A stretch of DNA of 34,796 nt from DATCDR01 sp036510575 (lineage in GTDB: Bacteria; Actinomycetota; Acidimicrobiia; Acidimicrobiales; Bog-793), in NCBI GenBank assembly GCA_036510575.1, contig DATCDR010000152.1:1-34796 (forward strand), given 5' to 3'. Shown here piece by piece: positions 16,025 to 24,581 of the stretch. Under the pieces are notes generated by a model. It was not told where the DNA came from. It searched no databases and saw nothing but the letters and a program-made list of their open reading frames with translations. The number at the start of each line of letters is the position of its first letter. Within the stretch, counting starts at the first letter, position 1. The translations under genes were made by a program, and so were the position numbers.

Positions 16025-16923
16025 CGAATCCTCGATTCAATCTCGTCTCGTGCCTGCACGAGATCTGCACCCGTTAGCAACTTTCCGATGTGCCAGGCGT
16101 TCGGTGCCAGTTCCATCATCTTCACACCCTTGCCCTTCATTGTCCGGGCGATCACACACGTCGGGATCTTCGAGCTCGGCGAAGGGAGCTCGTCGAATGC
16201 AGCAACTACTTCTTCGATGTCGTTTCCGTTGATCTCAACGGTGTTCCATCCGAACGCGGAGAAGCGATCTGCGATCGGTTCGATGTTCATCGTCACCGAG
16301 GTCGAACCGTCACCACCGGCGTAGCCATTGGCATCCACGATCGCGACCAGGTTGCCGAGGCCGTAGTGGCTAGCTGCCATCGCTGCCTCCCAGACCTGTC
16401 CCTCTTGAATCTCTCCGTCACCGGTCAAGACGAACGTGCGGTAGTCACGCTCGTTCGCGCGACCAGCAAGAGCGATGCCGACGCCGACTGAGAGGTTGTG
16501 ACCAAGTGACCCGGAGCTGAAATCGGTGCCTGGAGCGGTTCGCATGTTCGGGTGATCGGTGAGTGGACTGCCGAGTGTGCCGTAGCCGTCGAGCCATGCG
16601 ACCGGGAAAAAGCCGAGATCGGCAAAGATCGGCCAGAGCCCGATAGCAGCGTGACCCTTGCCGAGCAGAAAACGATCTCGATCCACCCACTTCGGCTCTG
16701 AGTGGCGAAGTCGCATCGTGTGGTAATAAAGAACCGAATACAGCTCGGCCACAGAGAAGGTGCTCGAGTAGTGGCCTCCACCTGCCTGATCGATCAGATC
16801 AATCGTCCTAAGACGAATCCACTCCGCCCGGTTGCCGAGTTCCGCCGTCGTCGCTGAGCGGCCACGCTCGAGCACTGACCCGGCGGGCGTGGTCGCCTCC
16901 GTCATGATTCCTGAGTTCGTCAT
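16021..16923 (-). CDS. Split transketolase, N-terminal (TPP-binding) subunit, copy 2
   Basis: A 300-residue protein closely matching the one at 8244-9122. It has His51 in GHYSS, His91 in GKGH, SSGSLGHNLS, GDG (168-170) and DANG (197-200). The ATG at 16923 follows TAGGAGACG, a good ribosome site. It heads the minus-strand transketolase C, ADH and SDR series. It starts about 230 bases downstream of the CoA-transferase pair on the same strand, and no promoter is obvious in that gap. Confidence 0.93.
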   Translation of the reverse strand: MTNSGIMTEATTPAGSVLERGRSATTAELGNRAEWIRLRTIDLIDQAGGGHYSSTFSVAELYSVLYYHTMRLRHSEPKWVDRDRFLLGKGHAAIGLWPIFADLGFFPVAWLDGYGTLGSPLTDHPNMRTAPGTDFSSGSLGHNLSVGVGIALAGRANERDYRTFVLTGDGEIQEGQVWEAAMAASHYGLGNLVAIVDANGYAGGDGSTSVTMNIEPIADRFSAFGWNTVEINGNDIEEVVAAFDELPSPSSKIPTCVIARTMKGKGVKMMELAPNAWHIGKLLTGADLVQARDEIESRIR

Positions 16924-17154
16924 CGTCTCCTACCCCTCATCTACTCGGCCCTCACTTCGACCAGGTCTGTCGATTCCCCTTGGTACGCACCGGCTCGCGA
17001 TGTACTGTCGGCGCTCCTCGCAGCCCGAATGCTCCCTCGGATCAGCCTAAAGAGCGTCCCTCCGGACCGGCTAGCGATATCGACGTCGCGCGAACAGTCG
17101 ACGTCGAGAGCAGCTTGGCGGGCCACGTACGTGCGGCATCAACTGGGCAATCGA

Positions 17155-18426
17155 TCACGAACGCGTCACGTAGTCGGTGCCGATGTGCCCGAGCTCGACG
17201 AAGCGCTGATACTGCTCGTCGGAGAAGCCCAACACCTCACGGTAGACATAGTCGTTGTCCTGCCCAAGCAGCGGCGCGACCCTTCGGTATGGCAGCGGCG
17301 TCTCGGACATGTGCCAGATCGGCGTCTTCAAGTATGCGTGCGTGCCCGCCGCGGGATGGGTCAAAGAGATCCAGTCCTCCCGGGCCCGCAAGTGCGGGTC
17401 GTTCGCCAACTGTGCCTGGTCGAGCACCGGAGCAGCCGCGATGCCAGCGCTCTGGAGCAGATGGAACGCCTCATAGGAGTCGCGTTGACTCGTCCACTCG
17501 GTGATCTCCTGGTCGAGCAGGTCGTGCTGGGCAAGACGCAGCTCTTTGGCAAAAAGCGGGTCGTCGACGTGCTCAGCGTGGCCGATCAGCACACAAAGCG
17601 CCCGGAACTCCTCCTCGGTGCCACACGAGAGGGCTACCCAGTAATCATCGCCGGCACAGCGGTAGGCGCCCTGCGGGACGCGCTCGGCGTCGCGGTTGCC
17701 CGTAGAACGACGGGAGCGGCCGTTCATCGAGTAGTCCATCATCGCCTGACTAAGCGTCTGGGCCACGCCCTCGGACTGGGCCATATCGATGTATTGACCC
17801 TCACCGGTTCCGTGACGATGGTGCAACGCGGCAAGCACCGCCATTGCTGCGGTTGCTCCCCCGCAGGCGTCAGAGAAGCCACCAACGGAGTTGACGAACT
17901 CCTCACCATCCGCGTATCCCCGTAGCAACAGATAGCCGACGACTGCCTCGATGTTCGCCCCGTAAGCCCGGTAGTCGCGATACGGCCCCGTCGCGCCGAA
18001 CGCGGACATCGACATCATGATCAGCCGCGGGTTGTGCGCTACGAGCCTCGGATAGTCGACCTTTAACTTCTCGACGGTGCTCGGTGAGTTGTTCTCGATA
18101 AAGACGTCCGAGACCGAGATCAGCTTGTAGAAGGCTTCGAGCGCCTCCTCGCGACGCAGGTCCATCGTCACGCTCTTGGTGTTGCGGCCGACCGTGGTGA
18201 AGTTCGTGCTGACATTCCACGGCTTTGCGTCGGGATCAACGTCGGCGACGAGCTCGTGCATCGCCTTGGCGTCAGTCGCCGTCCGGGTGATCGTGTCCAG
18301 CCGCTGCAGCGACTCAACGCGGATGACCTCAGCACCGAGATCGCCGAGGAGCGCAGCAGCAAAGGGGCCCGCCCAGACCACGGTCAGATCCACGACGCGG
18401 ATTCCTTCGAGCGGGAGGGCTGGCAT
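17155..18426 (-). CDS. CaiB/BaiF family III CoA-transferase
   Basis: A 423-residue family III CoA-transferase, which moves CoA from one acyl-CoA to a free acid through an enzyme-bound anhydride. The opening LEGIRVVDLTVVWAGPFA, GAEVIRVE (31-38), NTKSVTMDL (82-90) and GEGQYIDMAQSEG (208-220) are typical. Asp214 in the last motif is the likely catalytic aspartate by position. The ATG at 18426 shares its A with the TGA of the upstream family member (TGATG), so the two are tightly coupled and may form a hetero-oligomer. An alternative role is alpha-methylacyl-CoA racemase-like epimerisation, as that family has the same fold. Confidence 0.9.
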   Translation of the reverse strand: MPALPLEGIRVVDLTVVWAGPFAAALLGDLGAEVIRVESLQRLDTITRTATDAKAMHELVADVDPDAKPWNVSTNFTTVGRNTKSVTMDLRREEALEAFYKLISVSDVFIENNSPSTVEKLKVDYPRLVAHNPRLIMMSMSAFGATGPYRDYRAYGANIEAVVGYLLLRGYADGEEFVNSVGGFSDACGGATAAMAVLAALHHRHGTGEGQYIDMAQSEGVAQTLSQAMMDYSMNGRSRRSTGNRDAERVPQGAYRCAGDDYWVALSCGTEEEFRALCVLIGHAEHVDDPLFAKELRLAQHDLLDQEITEWTSQRDSYEAFHLLQSAGIAAAPVLDQAQLANDPHLRAREDWISLTHPAAGTHAYLKTPIWHMSETPLPYRRVAPLLGQDNDYVYREVLGFSDEQYQRFVELGHIGTDYVTRS

Positions 18427-19631
18427 CAGATGACCTCCTCGTCGCGCAGGCGCTTCAGCTCATCTTCGTCGTAGGCCAGTCTCGCGGCGAGCACCTCGGA
18501 GGTGTGCTCCCCGAGGAGGGGGGCCCTCCCTGGGCGCCATGGTGTGGCAGTCATGCGAACCGGCGCGCCCGGATAGCGAAGAGACCCTACATAGGGGTGA
18601 TCCACCTCGACGAAGAAGCCACGCGCGGTGAGCTGTTGGTCGCGAAAGGTGTCTTCCATCACATTCCCCGCCCCGCAGATGTAGCCGAGGGACTGGGCGC
18701 GCTCCATGATCTCCTGCTTGCCGTGGCGCGACAACCACTCCAAGAAGATCTTCTCGAACTCGGCCTTTACCTGCGCGTCTGTTCGATTCTCGACGAAGTG
18801 GGGATCCTCGATCAGATCCGGGCGTTCGATCAGATTGCACACCGCTGGCCAGCTCTGCACCAAGGCGAACATCTGGACGTATCCGTCCGCACAGGGATAG
18901 GCACTCGCAGGCGTGATGTCTTGCCGATTGCCAGCTGAGCGTTGGCCCATGGTTCCGAGATACTGATAGGCGGCGGTGGACATCAACGCGCGGTCCTGAT
19001 TCGTCGCCATGATCTGAAACAAGGAGAGGTCGACCTGTTGGCCGGTGCCGTGCCACTTCGAGCCCAGGTACGCGCCCATGACCGCCGTGGAACAGACCAT
19101 CCCTGCGTAGATCTGCATCACCGTTAGGGCCAGCTTCACCGGTTCGCGATGCGGAAGGCCGGTGGTGGCCATCGTCCCGCCAAGTGCGTAGGCGGTGATC
19201 TCGCTCATCTTGTAGTCGCGATAGGGCCCACTTTGTCCGAAGTTGGAGATCGAGGCGACGACGAGCCGCGGATTCGCCCGGTGCAGCGTCTCGTAGTCCA
19301 AGCCGAGCGACGGCATCACCCGCGGAGCGAAACTCTCCACGAGCACGTCGGCATCGCCGATGAGCTGGAGCAGGATCTCGCGCCCTTCGGGATGCTTCAG
19401 ATTGAGTGTGATGGAACGCTTGTTGGTATTCAGGTGCAAGAAGAGCCCAGAGCCCTCATCGTCGGGAGTGTCGTGAAAGAACGGACCGAGTTGCCGAGCA
19501 GAGTCACCGGCGCCTGGCCGCTCGACTTTTACGACGTCGGCCCCGTAGTCAGCCAAGAGCTTTGTCGCGAAAGGACCCACGATGCGATGCGTCAGATCAA
19601 TCACACGCATGCCCTCGAGCGCTGACGACAT
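18426..19631 (-). CDS. CaiB/BaiF family III CoA-transferase
   Basis: A 401-residue member of the same family: LEGMRVIDLTHRIVGPFA, GADVVKVERPG (30-40), NKRSITLNLKHPEG (70-83) and GTGQQVDLSLFQ (195-206), with Asp201 the likely catalytic aspartate. The ATG at 19631 has AGGGGGG in front. It is the first gene of the two-gene operon. It differs enough from its partner that the pair looks like two specialised subunits or successive activities rather than a recent duplication. Confidence 0.9.
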   Translation of the reverse strand: MSSALEGMRVIDLTHRIVGPFATKLLADYGADVVKVERPGAGDSARQLGPFFHDTPDDEGSGLFLHLNTNKRSITLNLKHPEGREILLQLIGDADVLVESFAPRVMPSLGLDYETLHRANPRLVVASISNFGQSGPYRDYKMSEITAYALGGTMATTGLPHREPVKLALTVMQIYAGMVCSTAVMGAYLGSKWHGTGQQVDLSLFQIMATNQDRALMSTAAYQYLGTMGQRSAGNRQDITPASAYPCADGYVQMFALVQSWPAVCNLIERPDLIEDPHFVENRTDAQVKAEFEKIFLEWLSRHGKQEIMERAQSLGYICGAGNVMEDTFRDQQLTARGFFVEVDHPYVGSLRYPGAPVRMTATPWRPGRAPLLGEHTSEVLAARLAYDEDELKRLRDEEVI

Positions 19632-20056
19632 CGACCCCCCTGCCTAAATCCCGGTTTCGCAGCGCATCGTACTGGTCGGGAGGATCGGCCGGTAGAGCCG
19701 CTTGAGAAGTGCGCGGCTCCCCCTGCTTCTCGCGTCGCTGGCGCAGACCGCGTCGACAATCCGACTCGAAGGCTTCGCCCCGAGGCGTGCGCACCGAGGT
19801 GTCGACGCGATCGCGAAATGCCGTCAATTCTCGGTTAAAAGGTGACACGAGTGCGTCGATATTAAAGGTGCCAACAAGTGGGTCGATAAGTAGGAGACAG
19901 AAGTGAGTCGCGCAAGTCTCGAAAACTTGAGCGTTTGCAGCAAAACAGTTCACGAATTGGCTATGTCGCGGAAACAGTGCGTTCATAGCGATTCGCGATG
20001 CTTTTCCTGACGGTGGAGCACCAGCTTCACGTTCGTGCCTGATCCGGAAAGAGGAC
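19632..20056. other. Divergent intergenic region with degenerate direct repeats
   Basis: This 425-base gap lies between the CoA-transferase operon (minus) and the CBM48-like gene (plus). It holds imperfect repeats at 19835-19910. Its right half is more AT-rich than the flanks. Overlapping frames of 65 and 205 codons on the two strands have no recognisable similarity and low-complexity composition. Promoters for both flanking genes should be here, but none is clear. Confidence 0.45.
19835..19910. repeat. Imperfect tandem repeats, period about 27 bp
   Basis: Two 27-bp units (19835-19861 and 19862-19888) both begin TTAAA and end AGTG-N-GTCGATA, with 19 of 27 positions equal. A third, degenerate unit brings AGTGAGTCG again at 19902-19910. 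Such arrays occur at ends of IS21-type elements and in regulator-binding regions. No transposase is adjacent. Confidence 0.6.
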
Positions 20057-20356
20057 ATGCCTACCAAGCGAGTTACGAAGCCGAAGACTGCCGCGGTCGT
20101 CTTTGCGTTGCCTGCCGCAATCGATGCCGAGAAGGTGGCACTTTGTGGTGAGTTCAACGACTGGTCGACCGACGCCACCCTGCTCGAACGAGACGCCGAC
20201 GGCGCATGGCACACGACGCTGGCACTTGAGCCCGGACACTCATATCGCTATCGGTACCTGATCAATGGCGAGCAGTGGGAGAACAGTTGGCAGGCTGACG
20301 CCTATGTACCGAACCCGCACGGCACCGAGGACTCTGTCGTCGTAGTCGCTGCGTAG
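20057..20356 (+). CDS. Stand-alone CBM48-like (glycogen-binding, isoamylase N-terminal) domain protein
   Basis: A 99-residue protein made almost entirely of one early-set/CBM48 domain: VALCGEFNDWS (27-37), then GAWHTTLALEPGHSYRYRYLING (49-71) and WENSWQADAYVPNPHG (74-89). Trp36, Trp51 and the FNDW loop match residues that contact alpha-glucan in this family. A basic N-terminus precedes it. The ATG at 20057 follows GAGGAC. It is flanked by genes on the other strand and has no catalytic domain, so it may bind glycogen or serve as a small adaptor. Its link to the surrounding catabolic genes is unclear. Confidence 0.8.
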   Translation: MPTKRVTKPKTAAVVFALPAAIDAEKVALCGEFNDWSTDATLLERDADGAWHTTLALEPGHSYRYRYLINGEQWENSWQADAYVPNPHGTEDSVVVVAA

Positions 20357-20447
20357 CAGGCGCGAGCGAGAACTCCTCGCTCGTGGTGCATCGAGAATCA
20401 AACGAAGGACCAAGCGATCCGGGGCGAGACGCGAGGGCTTTCCGGCT

Positions 20448-21818
20448 TCAGACGTCGATAGACATGCTCGCGAGCGAGATGACCTCCTCAGCAGAGAAAC
20501 CAGGTGCCACCCGCTCGATTCGAAAACGCCCGTCTTGTCGCCTGAGCACGCACAGATCAGTAACCACGATGTCGACGCAGCGTGCTCCAGTCAGCGGGAG
20601 CGTGCAACGTGTCACAAGCTTTGGATCACCGTTTCGCTCGCAGTGCGCCATTAAGACCATGACGGTCGCACCACCAGACACCAGGTCCATAGCTCCGCCG
20701 ATCGCGCCACCAACCATCTGTGGCGAGCTCCAGTTCGCGACGCTCCCCTCCTCATCGACCTGAAAGGCGCCGAGCGCGACGACGTCAACGTGCCCGCCTC
20801 GGATCATCTCGAACGAGGTGACGCTGTCGAAGAACGACGCGCCTCGCTCTAGCGTCACGAACTGACTCCCTGCGTTGTAGTGCTGTTCATCGAAGTTCTC
20901 CGCCGTCGCGAGTGCTCCGTAGCCGAGCACCCCGTTCTCGGCATGGAGCGTGATGTCGCGTCCAGCGATGTAATCCGAGATGGCCGTCGGCATACCGAGG
21001 CCCAGATTCACAAACGCCGGCTCGGGCAGGAGACCTGCTGCTACCTCTGCGACCTCTGCGCGCGTCCACGCAGGTTTCCCGTTGTAAAGGCGCGGGGTCT
21101 CTACCTTCGCCTCTGCACCTGAGCGAGGAGGTACAACCTCGGGAAATTCGGTTCGGAGAACGACGCGATGGACGAAGATGCCAGGGAGTCCGACAACCTC
21201 GGGGTCCATCTCCCCTTCGATGATCTCGTCCACCTCGGCGATGACGACCCGCGAGCCCTTCGCGAAACTGACGTTGAAGTTCCGTCCGACCCCACGAAAC
21301 TGCAGGTTGCCGAGGTGGTCGGCTCGCCATGCTCGAATCAGCGCGAAATCGGCATGCAACGCGGTCTCGAGCACATGGCGGACCCCGTCGAACTCGCGGA
21401 TCTCCTTGCCCTCCGAAAGTGAGGTATCGACAGCGGTTCGCGTGAAGATTGCTCCGATACCAGCTCCACCGGCGCGCATCCGCTCGACAAGCGTGCCCTG
21501 GGGAACGAGCTCGACCTCGATCTCGCCGGATGCGATCTGCTCCTCTGCGGCGTTGGTGGCGAACCCTGCACGAGTGGTGAACGACACGATCAGACGGTTC
21601 ACCTGATGGTTCTCGATCAATGACTGAACTCGATACGGTCCGTCGCCGAGAGAGTTCGCAATCACGCGTAGTTGTCGCGAGCCCTTCTCGCGAAGCGCCA
21701 TGATCAGGCTCGCTGCAAAGCCGTGGCTGACGCCGAACCCGGACGCGACGATCGTCGAGCCGTCCTCGATGTCAGCGACCGCCTCAGCTGGTGACGCGAC
21801 GATCTTGTTTACCGTCAT
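20448..21818 (-). CDS. 3-oxoacid (SCOT-type) CoA-transferase, fused A and B subunits
   Basis: A 456-residue single-chain CoA-transferase of family I. Residues 1 to about 225 are the A part (GSTIVASGFG at 20-29, VPQGTLVERMRAGGAG at 105-120). Residues of about 250-456 are the B part (VNLGLGMPT at 270-278, ENGVLG at 294-299, TRCTLPLTG later). Glu294 in ENGVLG is the expected nucleophile that carries CoA as a thioester. Many bacterial homologs are two separate proteins; the fusion resembles mammalian SCOT. It is the last gene of the Rieske operon and would transfer CoA between succinyl- or acetyl-CoA and a 3-oxo or other carboxylic acid. No clear ribosome site precedes the ATG at 21818. Confidence 0.88.
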   Translation of the reverse strand: MTVNKIVASPAEAVADIEDGSTIVASGFGVSHGFAASLIMALREKGSRQLRVIANSLGDGPYRVQSLIENHQVNRLIVSFTTRAGFATNAAEEQIASGEIEVELVPQGTLVERMRAGGAGIGAIFTRTAVDTSLSEGKEIREFDGVRHVLETALHADFALIRAWRADHLGNLQFRGVGRNFNVSFAKGSRVVIAEVDEIIEGEMDPEVVGLPGIFVHRVVLRTEFPEVVPPRSGAEAKVETPRLYNGKPAWTRAEVAEVAAGLLPEPAFVNLGLGMPTAISDYIAGRDITLHAENGVLGYGALATAENFDEQHYNAGSQFVTLERGASFFDSVTSFEMIRGGHVDVVALGAFQVDEEGSVANWSSPQMVGGAIGGAMDLVSGGATVMVLMAHCERNGDPKLVTRCTLPLTGARCVDIVVTDLCVLRRQDGRFRIERVAPGFSAEEVISLASMSIDV

Positions 21819-21870
21819 AGCGGAACGACTGAATCAAGGCAGGCACTCCCGTCACCAGCGGTTCGACGTG

Positions 21871-22293
21871 TCATCTGGGACGAAAGCGAGGCAACGCCAT
21901 CGCTCCCTCGGTCTTGTGGAACACGACCTCGACCTCCTGATCGACCTCCAACGCCATCGGATCGCAGTCGACGATGTTGGTGAGCATCCGCGGCCCTTCC
22001 GCGAGCTCTACATAGGCAAATACGTACGGTCCGGCCTCTGCGAACACGCCTGCCGGGCGACGAACAAGCGTAAAGGAGTAGATCCGACCGAGTCCAGACG
22101 CCTCCTCCCATGTCGTGTCCACGGAGTGACACGAGGGACAGATCGGCCTCGGATACCACATCGCCTCACCACAGGTATTACATCGGCGAAGCAGCAGCTT
22201 GCCTTCGGCCGTCGCTGCCCAGAACTCCTCGGTGTCGGTATTCACGACCGGCGTAGGCGCCGGCAACGACGGCTGTTCGACGATCTCGCTCAC
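21871..22293 (-). CDS. DUF35 OB-fold zinc-ribbon protein
   Basis: A 140-residue protein with a rubredoxin-like zinc ribbon (Cys38-x2-Cys41 and Cys52-x2-Cys55) followed by an OB-fold domain (about 65-140), the DUF35 architecture. It starts with GTG at 22293 inside GTGA overlapping the thiolase-like gene's stop, with GGAGG upstream. DUF35 proteins partner thiolase-like proteins. In steroid side-chain breakdown the Ltp2-ChsH2 DUF35 complex is a retro-aldolase. Direct coupling to the neighbouring gene supports such a complex here. It may bind the acyl-CoA substrate. Confidence 0.9.
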   Translation of the reverse strand: MSEIVEQPSLPAPTPVVNTDTEEFWAATAEGKLLLRRCNTCGEAMWYPRPICPSCHSVDTTWEEASGLGRIYSFTLVRRPAGVFAEAGPYVFAYVELAEGPRMLTNIVDCDPMALEVDQEVEVVFHKTEGAMALPRFRPR

Positions 22294-23453
22294 GCGTCCT
22301 CCCTCCCGAGTATCAGCGTCGCGGCGCCGCTTCGCATTCCGAGATTGCCGCCATTGCCCTGAGCCAACGCGATCTCGCAGTCGGGTACCTGGACCTTTGG
22401 GTGCGCCTCGCCGCGCAGTTGGCGAACAGCCTCGATGACTTTGGTCATCCCGCCCCGGTTCATCGGGTGGTTGTTGCAAAGACCACCGCCGTCGGTATTG
22501 AAGGGCAGCTTGCCGAACGGAGCCACAAGGGCCCCGTCAAGAACGAATCTGCCGCCTTCACCTTTCTCGCAAAAGCCGATGTCCTCAATTAGTTGGACGA
22601 CCGTGATCGTGAAGCTGTCGTAGATCGACGCGTAGTCGATGTCGCCACGTCCGACACCCGCCTCTTCGAACGCGGCGGGCGCAGAGTAGACCGCTCCGGT
22701 GTGGGTGAGATCGATGCGGCCGCCGTTTGAGTGCTTTGGAGACTCGCCGTGGCCAAGGAGCTTGACGCTTTGGCGAGCGAGGGTTCGCGCGACCTCCGGC
22801 GAGACGACGACGAGCGCCCCGCCACCGTCGGTCACCACGCAACAGTCGTCCCGATGCAGCGGGTCGCACACCATCGGAGAGTCGAGCACTTCCTCGACGG
22901 TCAAGACCTTCTTCAAAAAGGCGTTCGGGTTGTACTGGGCGTGGATCGAGGCGGCGACCTTCACTTCGGCGAGCTGCTCGCTCGTAGTCCCGTACTCATA
23001 CATGTGGCGACGAGCCGCGAGTGCGTAGCCCGATGCCGTAAGTGACGGCCCGAACACCTGCTCAAAGCTCGCCTCAGGTGGGCTCATATCGGTCCGCTCG
23101 GGTCCGGTACCGGTCCGCGGCTTGCCGCCGAGAGTTATGAGCGCCACTGAGCACTTACCCGCCGCGATCGCCGCGGCAGCGTGCCCGACGTGACAAAGCG
23201 GCGAGGCGCCGCCGCTGTCGGTCGAGTCCATAAAGGAGACCCGGAGCCCCATGTACTCCGCCATCGAGAAGGCGCCGGCTCCTGGTGCATCGGTCGCGCA
23301 GAAGTAACCGTCGACGTCCGCCAGACTAAGGCCGGCATCGGCGAGCGCTCCGAGCGCTACCTCTGCATGGATCTGCGAGACCGACTTGTCCGGTAGCACC
23401 CTGCCTGGGTGCTCGTAGACACCTGCGATGAATGCGGTGCCGTTGCTGCTCAT
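22290..23453 (-). CDS. Thiolase-like protein lacking the catalytic cysteines
   Basis: A 387-residue thiolase-superfamily protein of the lipid-transfer/SCP2-thiolase branch. Where active thiolases have their nucleophilic cysteine, this one reads STDSGGAS (77-84). The second catalytic cysteine near the C-terminus is replaced in QGNGGNLGMRSG (365-375). The histidine of the GHP motif remains as NHP (His329). IYDSFT (277-282) with Tyr278 is kept, as in related aldolases. With the coupled DUF35 gene this fits a retro-aldolase or other non-Claisen acyl-CoA carbon-carbon lyase better than a thiolase. The ATG at 23453 follows TTGGAGCGAGC. Confidence 0.88.
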   Translation of the reverse strand: MSSNGTAFIAGVYEHPGRVLPDKSVSQIHAEVALGALADAGLSLADVDGYFCATDAPGAGAFSMAEYMGLRVSFMDSTDSGGASPLCHVGHAAAAIAAGKCSVALITLGGKPRTGTGPERTDMSPPEASFEQVFGPSLTASGYALAARRHMYEYGTTSEQLAEVKVAASIHAQYNPNAFLKKVLTVEEVLDSPMVCDPLHRDDCCVVTDGGGALVVVSPEVARTLARQSVKLLGHGESPKHSNGGRIDLTHTGAVYSAPAAFEEAGVGRGDIDYASIYDSFTITVVQLIEDIGFCEKGEGGRFVLDGALVAPFGKLPFNTDGGGLCNNHPMNRGGMTKVIEAVRQLRGEAHPKVQVPDCEIALAQGNGGNLGMRSGAATLILGREDA

Positions 23454-23510
23454 GCTCGCTCCAATCGCGGAAAACGATCCAAATTGTTGGTGGGTGTCGT
23501 CGCCATGTGG

Positions 23511-24458
23511 TCAGGGCAGCCGGGTCAGTCGACGAAATGCCCGGTAGGTGCGCGGCGGATCGAAACGTCGGCCGTAGACGGTGTGCGACACCTCGCCCAC
23601 ATAGACATTGCCGACTGAGTCGACCGCCATCCCATGCGGCGCGATGAACTGGGTCGGCTCATCGCCGAGCGTCGCTTCGCCGAGTCGAGCCAGGTGCTCA
23701 CCGGAGTGCGACAGCACATTCAGACGATGCCCAAGACCAGGGTGATCTGAGAGCTCGGCGTGATTGAGCATCTCACCGACGTAAAAGGTGCCGTCTCGCC
23801 CCATAGCGAGTGCTTGGGGCCGGTAGAGATAGTTCCAGACCTCTTGCAGCTTGCCCATCTTGTCGAAGATCTGCATGCGGTTGTTCTCTCGGTCTGTGAC
23901 GAAGACGTTCTCATCGGCGTCGATGACCACATTGTGCGGGATCTGGAACTCCCCCGCGCCGACTCCGGCCTCCCCCCAGGACACGATGTGCTTGCCGTCG
24001 GCGCTGTAGCGGTGAACCCGCGCGTTCCCGTAGCCGTCGGTCACGTAGACGTCACCGCTCGTCGGTGACACCGCCATGTTTGTCGGGCGGTTAAAGGGTT
24101 TGCCACTCCACTTTTCTGCCGCGGAGTTCTCGTTCCCGATAACCATCACGAGCTTGCCTTCGCGGGTGTACTTCTTGATGCAGTGCTGGTCGTCGTTCAC
24201 CGTGAAGATGAAATCGTCAGGGCTCGCGTGGATGCCGTGAGCTCGCTGGTTGAACTCCCCCTCGCCGAAGGAGCGCAGAAACGCGCCGTTTCGGTCGAAG
24301 ACGATCACCGGGTGCGTCCCGCGATTGAGCACGTAGACGTTGTCGTCAGAGTCGACGGCGACGCCGGAGGCGTCGATGAAGCTCCACCCTTCAGGCAGCT
24401 GCGCCCAGTCTTGTAGTGACTCGTAGCGAAACGCGCCGGACTCGATTATTGCTGGCAC
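23511..24458 (-). CDS. NHL-repeat beta-propeller protein
   Basis: About 315 residues forming roughly six NHL-type blades. Recurrent units read GVAVDSDDNVYVLNRG, NMAVSPTSGDVYVTD, NVVIDADENVFVTDREN and GMAVDSVGNVYVGEVSH. The layout resembles peptidyl-alpha-hydroxyglycine alpha-amidating-lyase-like propellers, but lyase activity cannot be claimed. No signal peptide is seen with the GTG start at 24458, which has GGGAGGTGGCAG in front. An ATG at 24533 would add 25 residues without a site. Its place between the Rieske oxygenase and the thiolase-like gene suggests a role in the same pathway, perhaps as a hydrolase or lactonase-like propeller. Confidence 0.85.
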   Translation of the reverse strand: MPAIIESGAFRYESLQDWAQLPEGWSFIDASGVAVDSDDNVYVLNRGTHPVIVFDRNGAFLRSFGEGEFNQRAHGIHASPDDFIFTVNDDQHCIKKYTREGKLVMVIGNENSAAEKWSGKPFNRPTNMAVSPTSGDVYVTDGYGNARVHRYSADGKHIVSWGEAGVGAGEFQIPHNVVIDADENVFVTDRENNRMQIFDKMGKLQEVWNYLYRPQALAMGRDGTFYVGEMLNHAELSDHPGLGHRLNVLSHSGEHLARLGEATLGDEPTQFIAPHGMAVDSVGNVYVGEVSHTVYGRRFDPPRTYRAFRRLTRLP

Positions 24459-24581
24459 CTGCCACCTCCCCCAATGTGGTTGCCGACATGCTAATCGGGC
24501 GCTCGAGAAGCGAGCGGGCCGAGTTTGGTCCATTTGGCGATGGCAACGACGCGACGCTCTCGCGATCTGAGCGACCGCTGG

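Noticed and set aside
19709..19906. 65-codon plus-strand frame over the repeat array
   Set aside because: Arg/Ser-rich translation without similarity, and the frame is dictated by the repeats; not supported as a gene.
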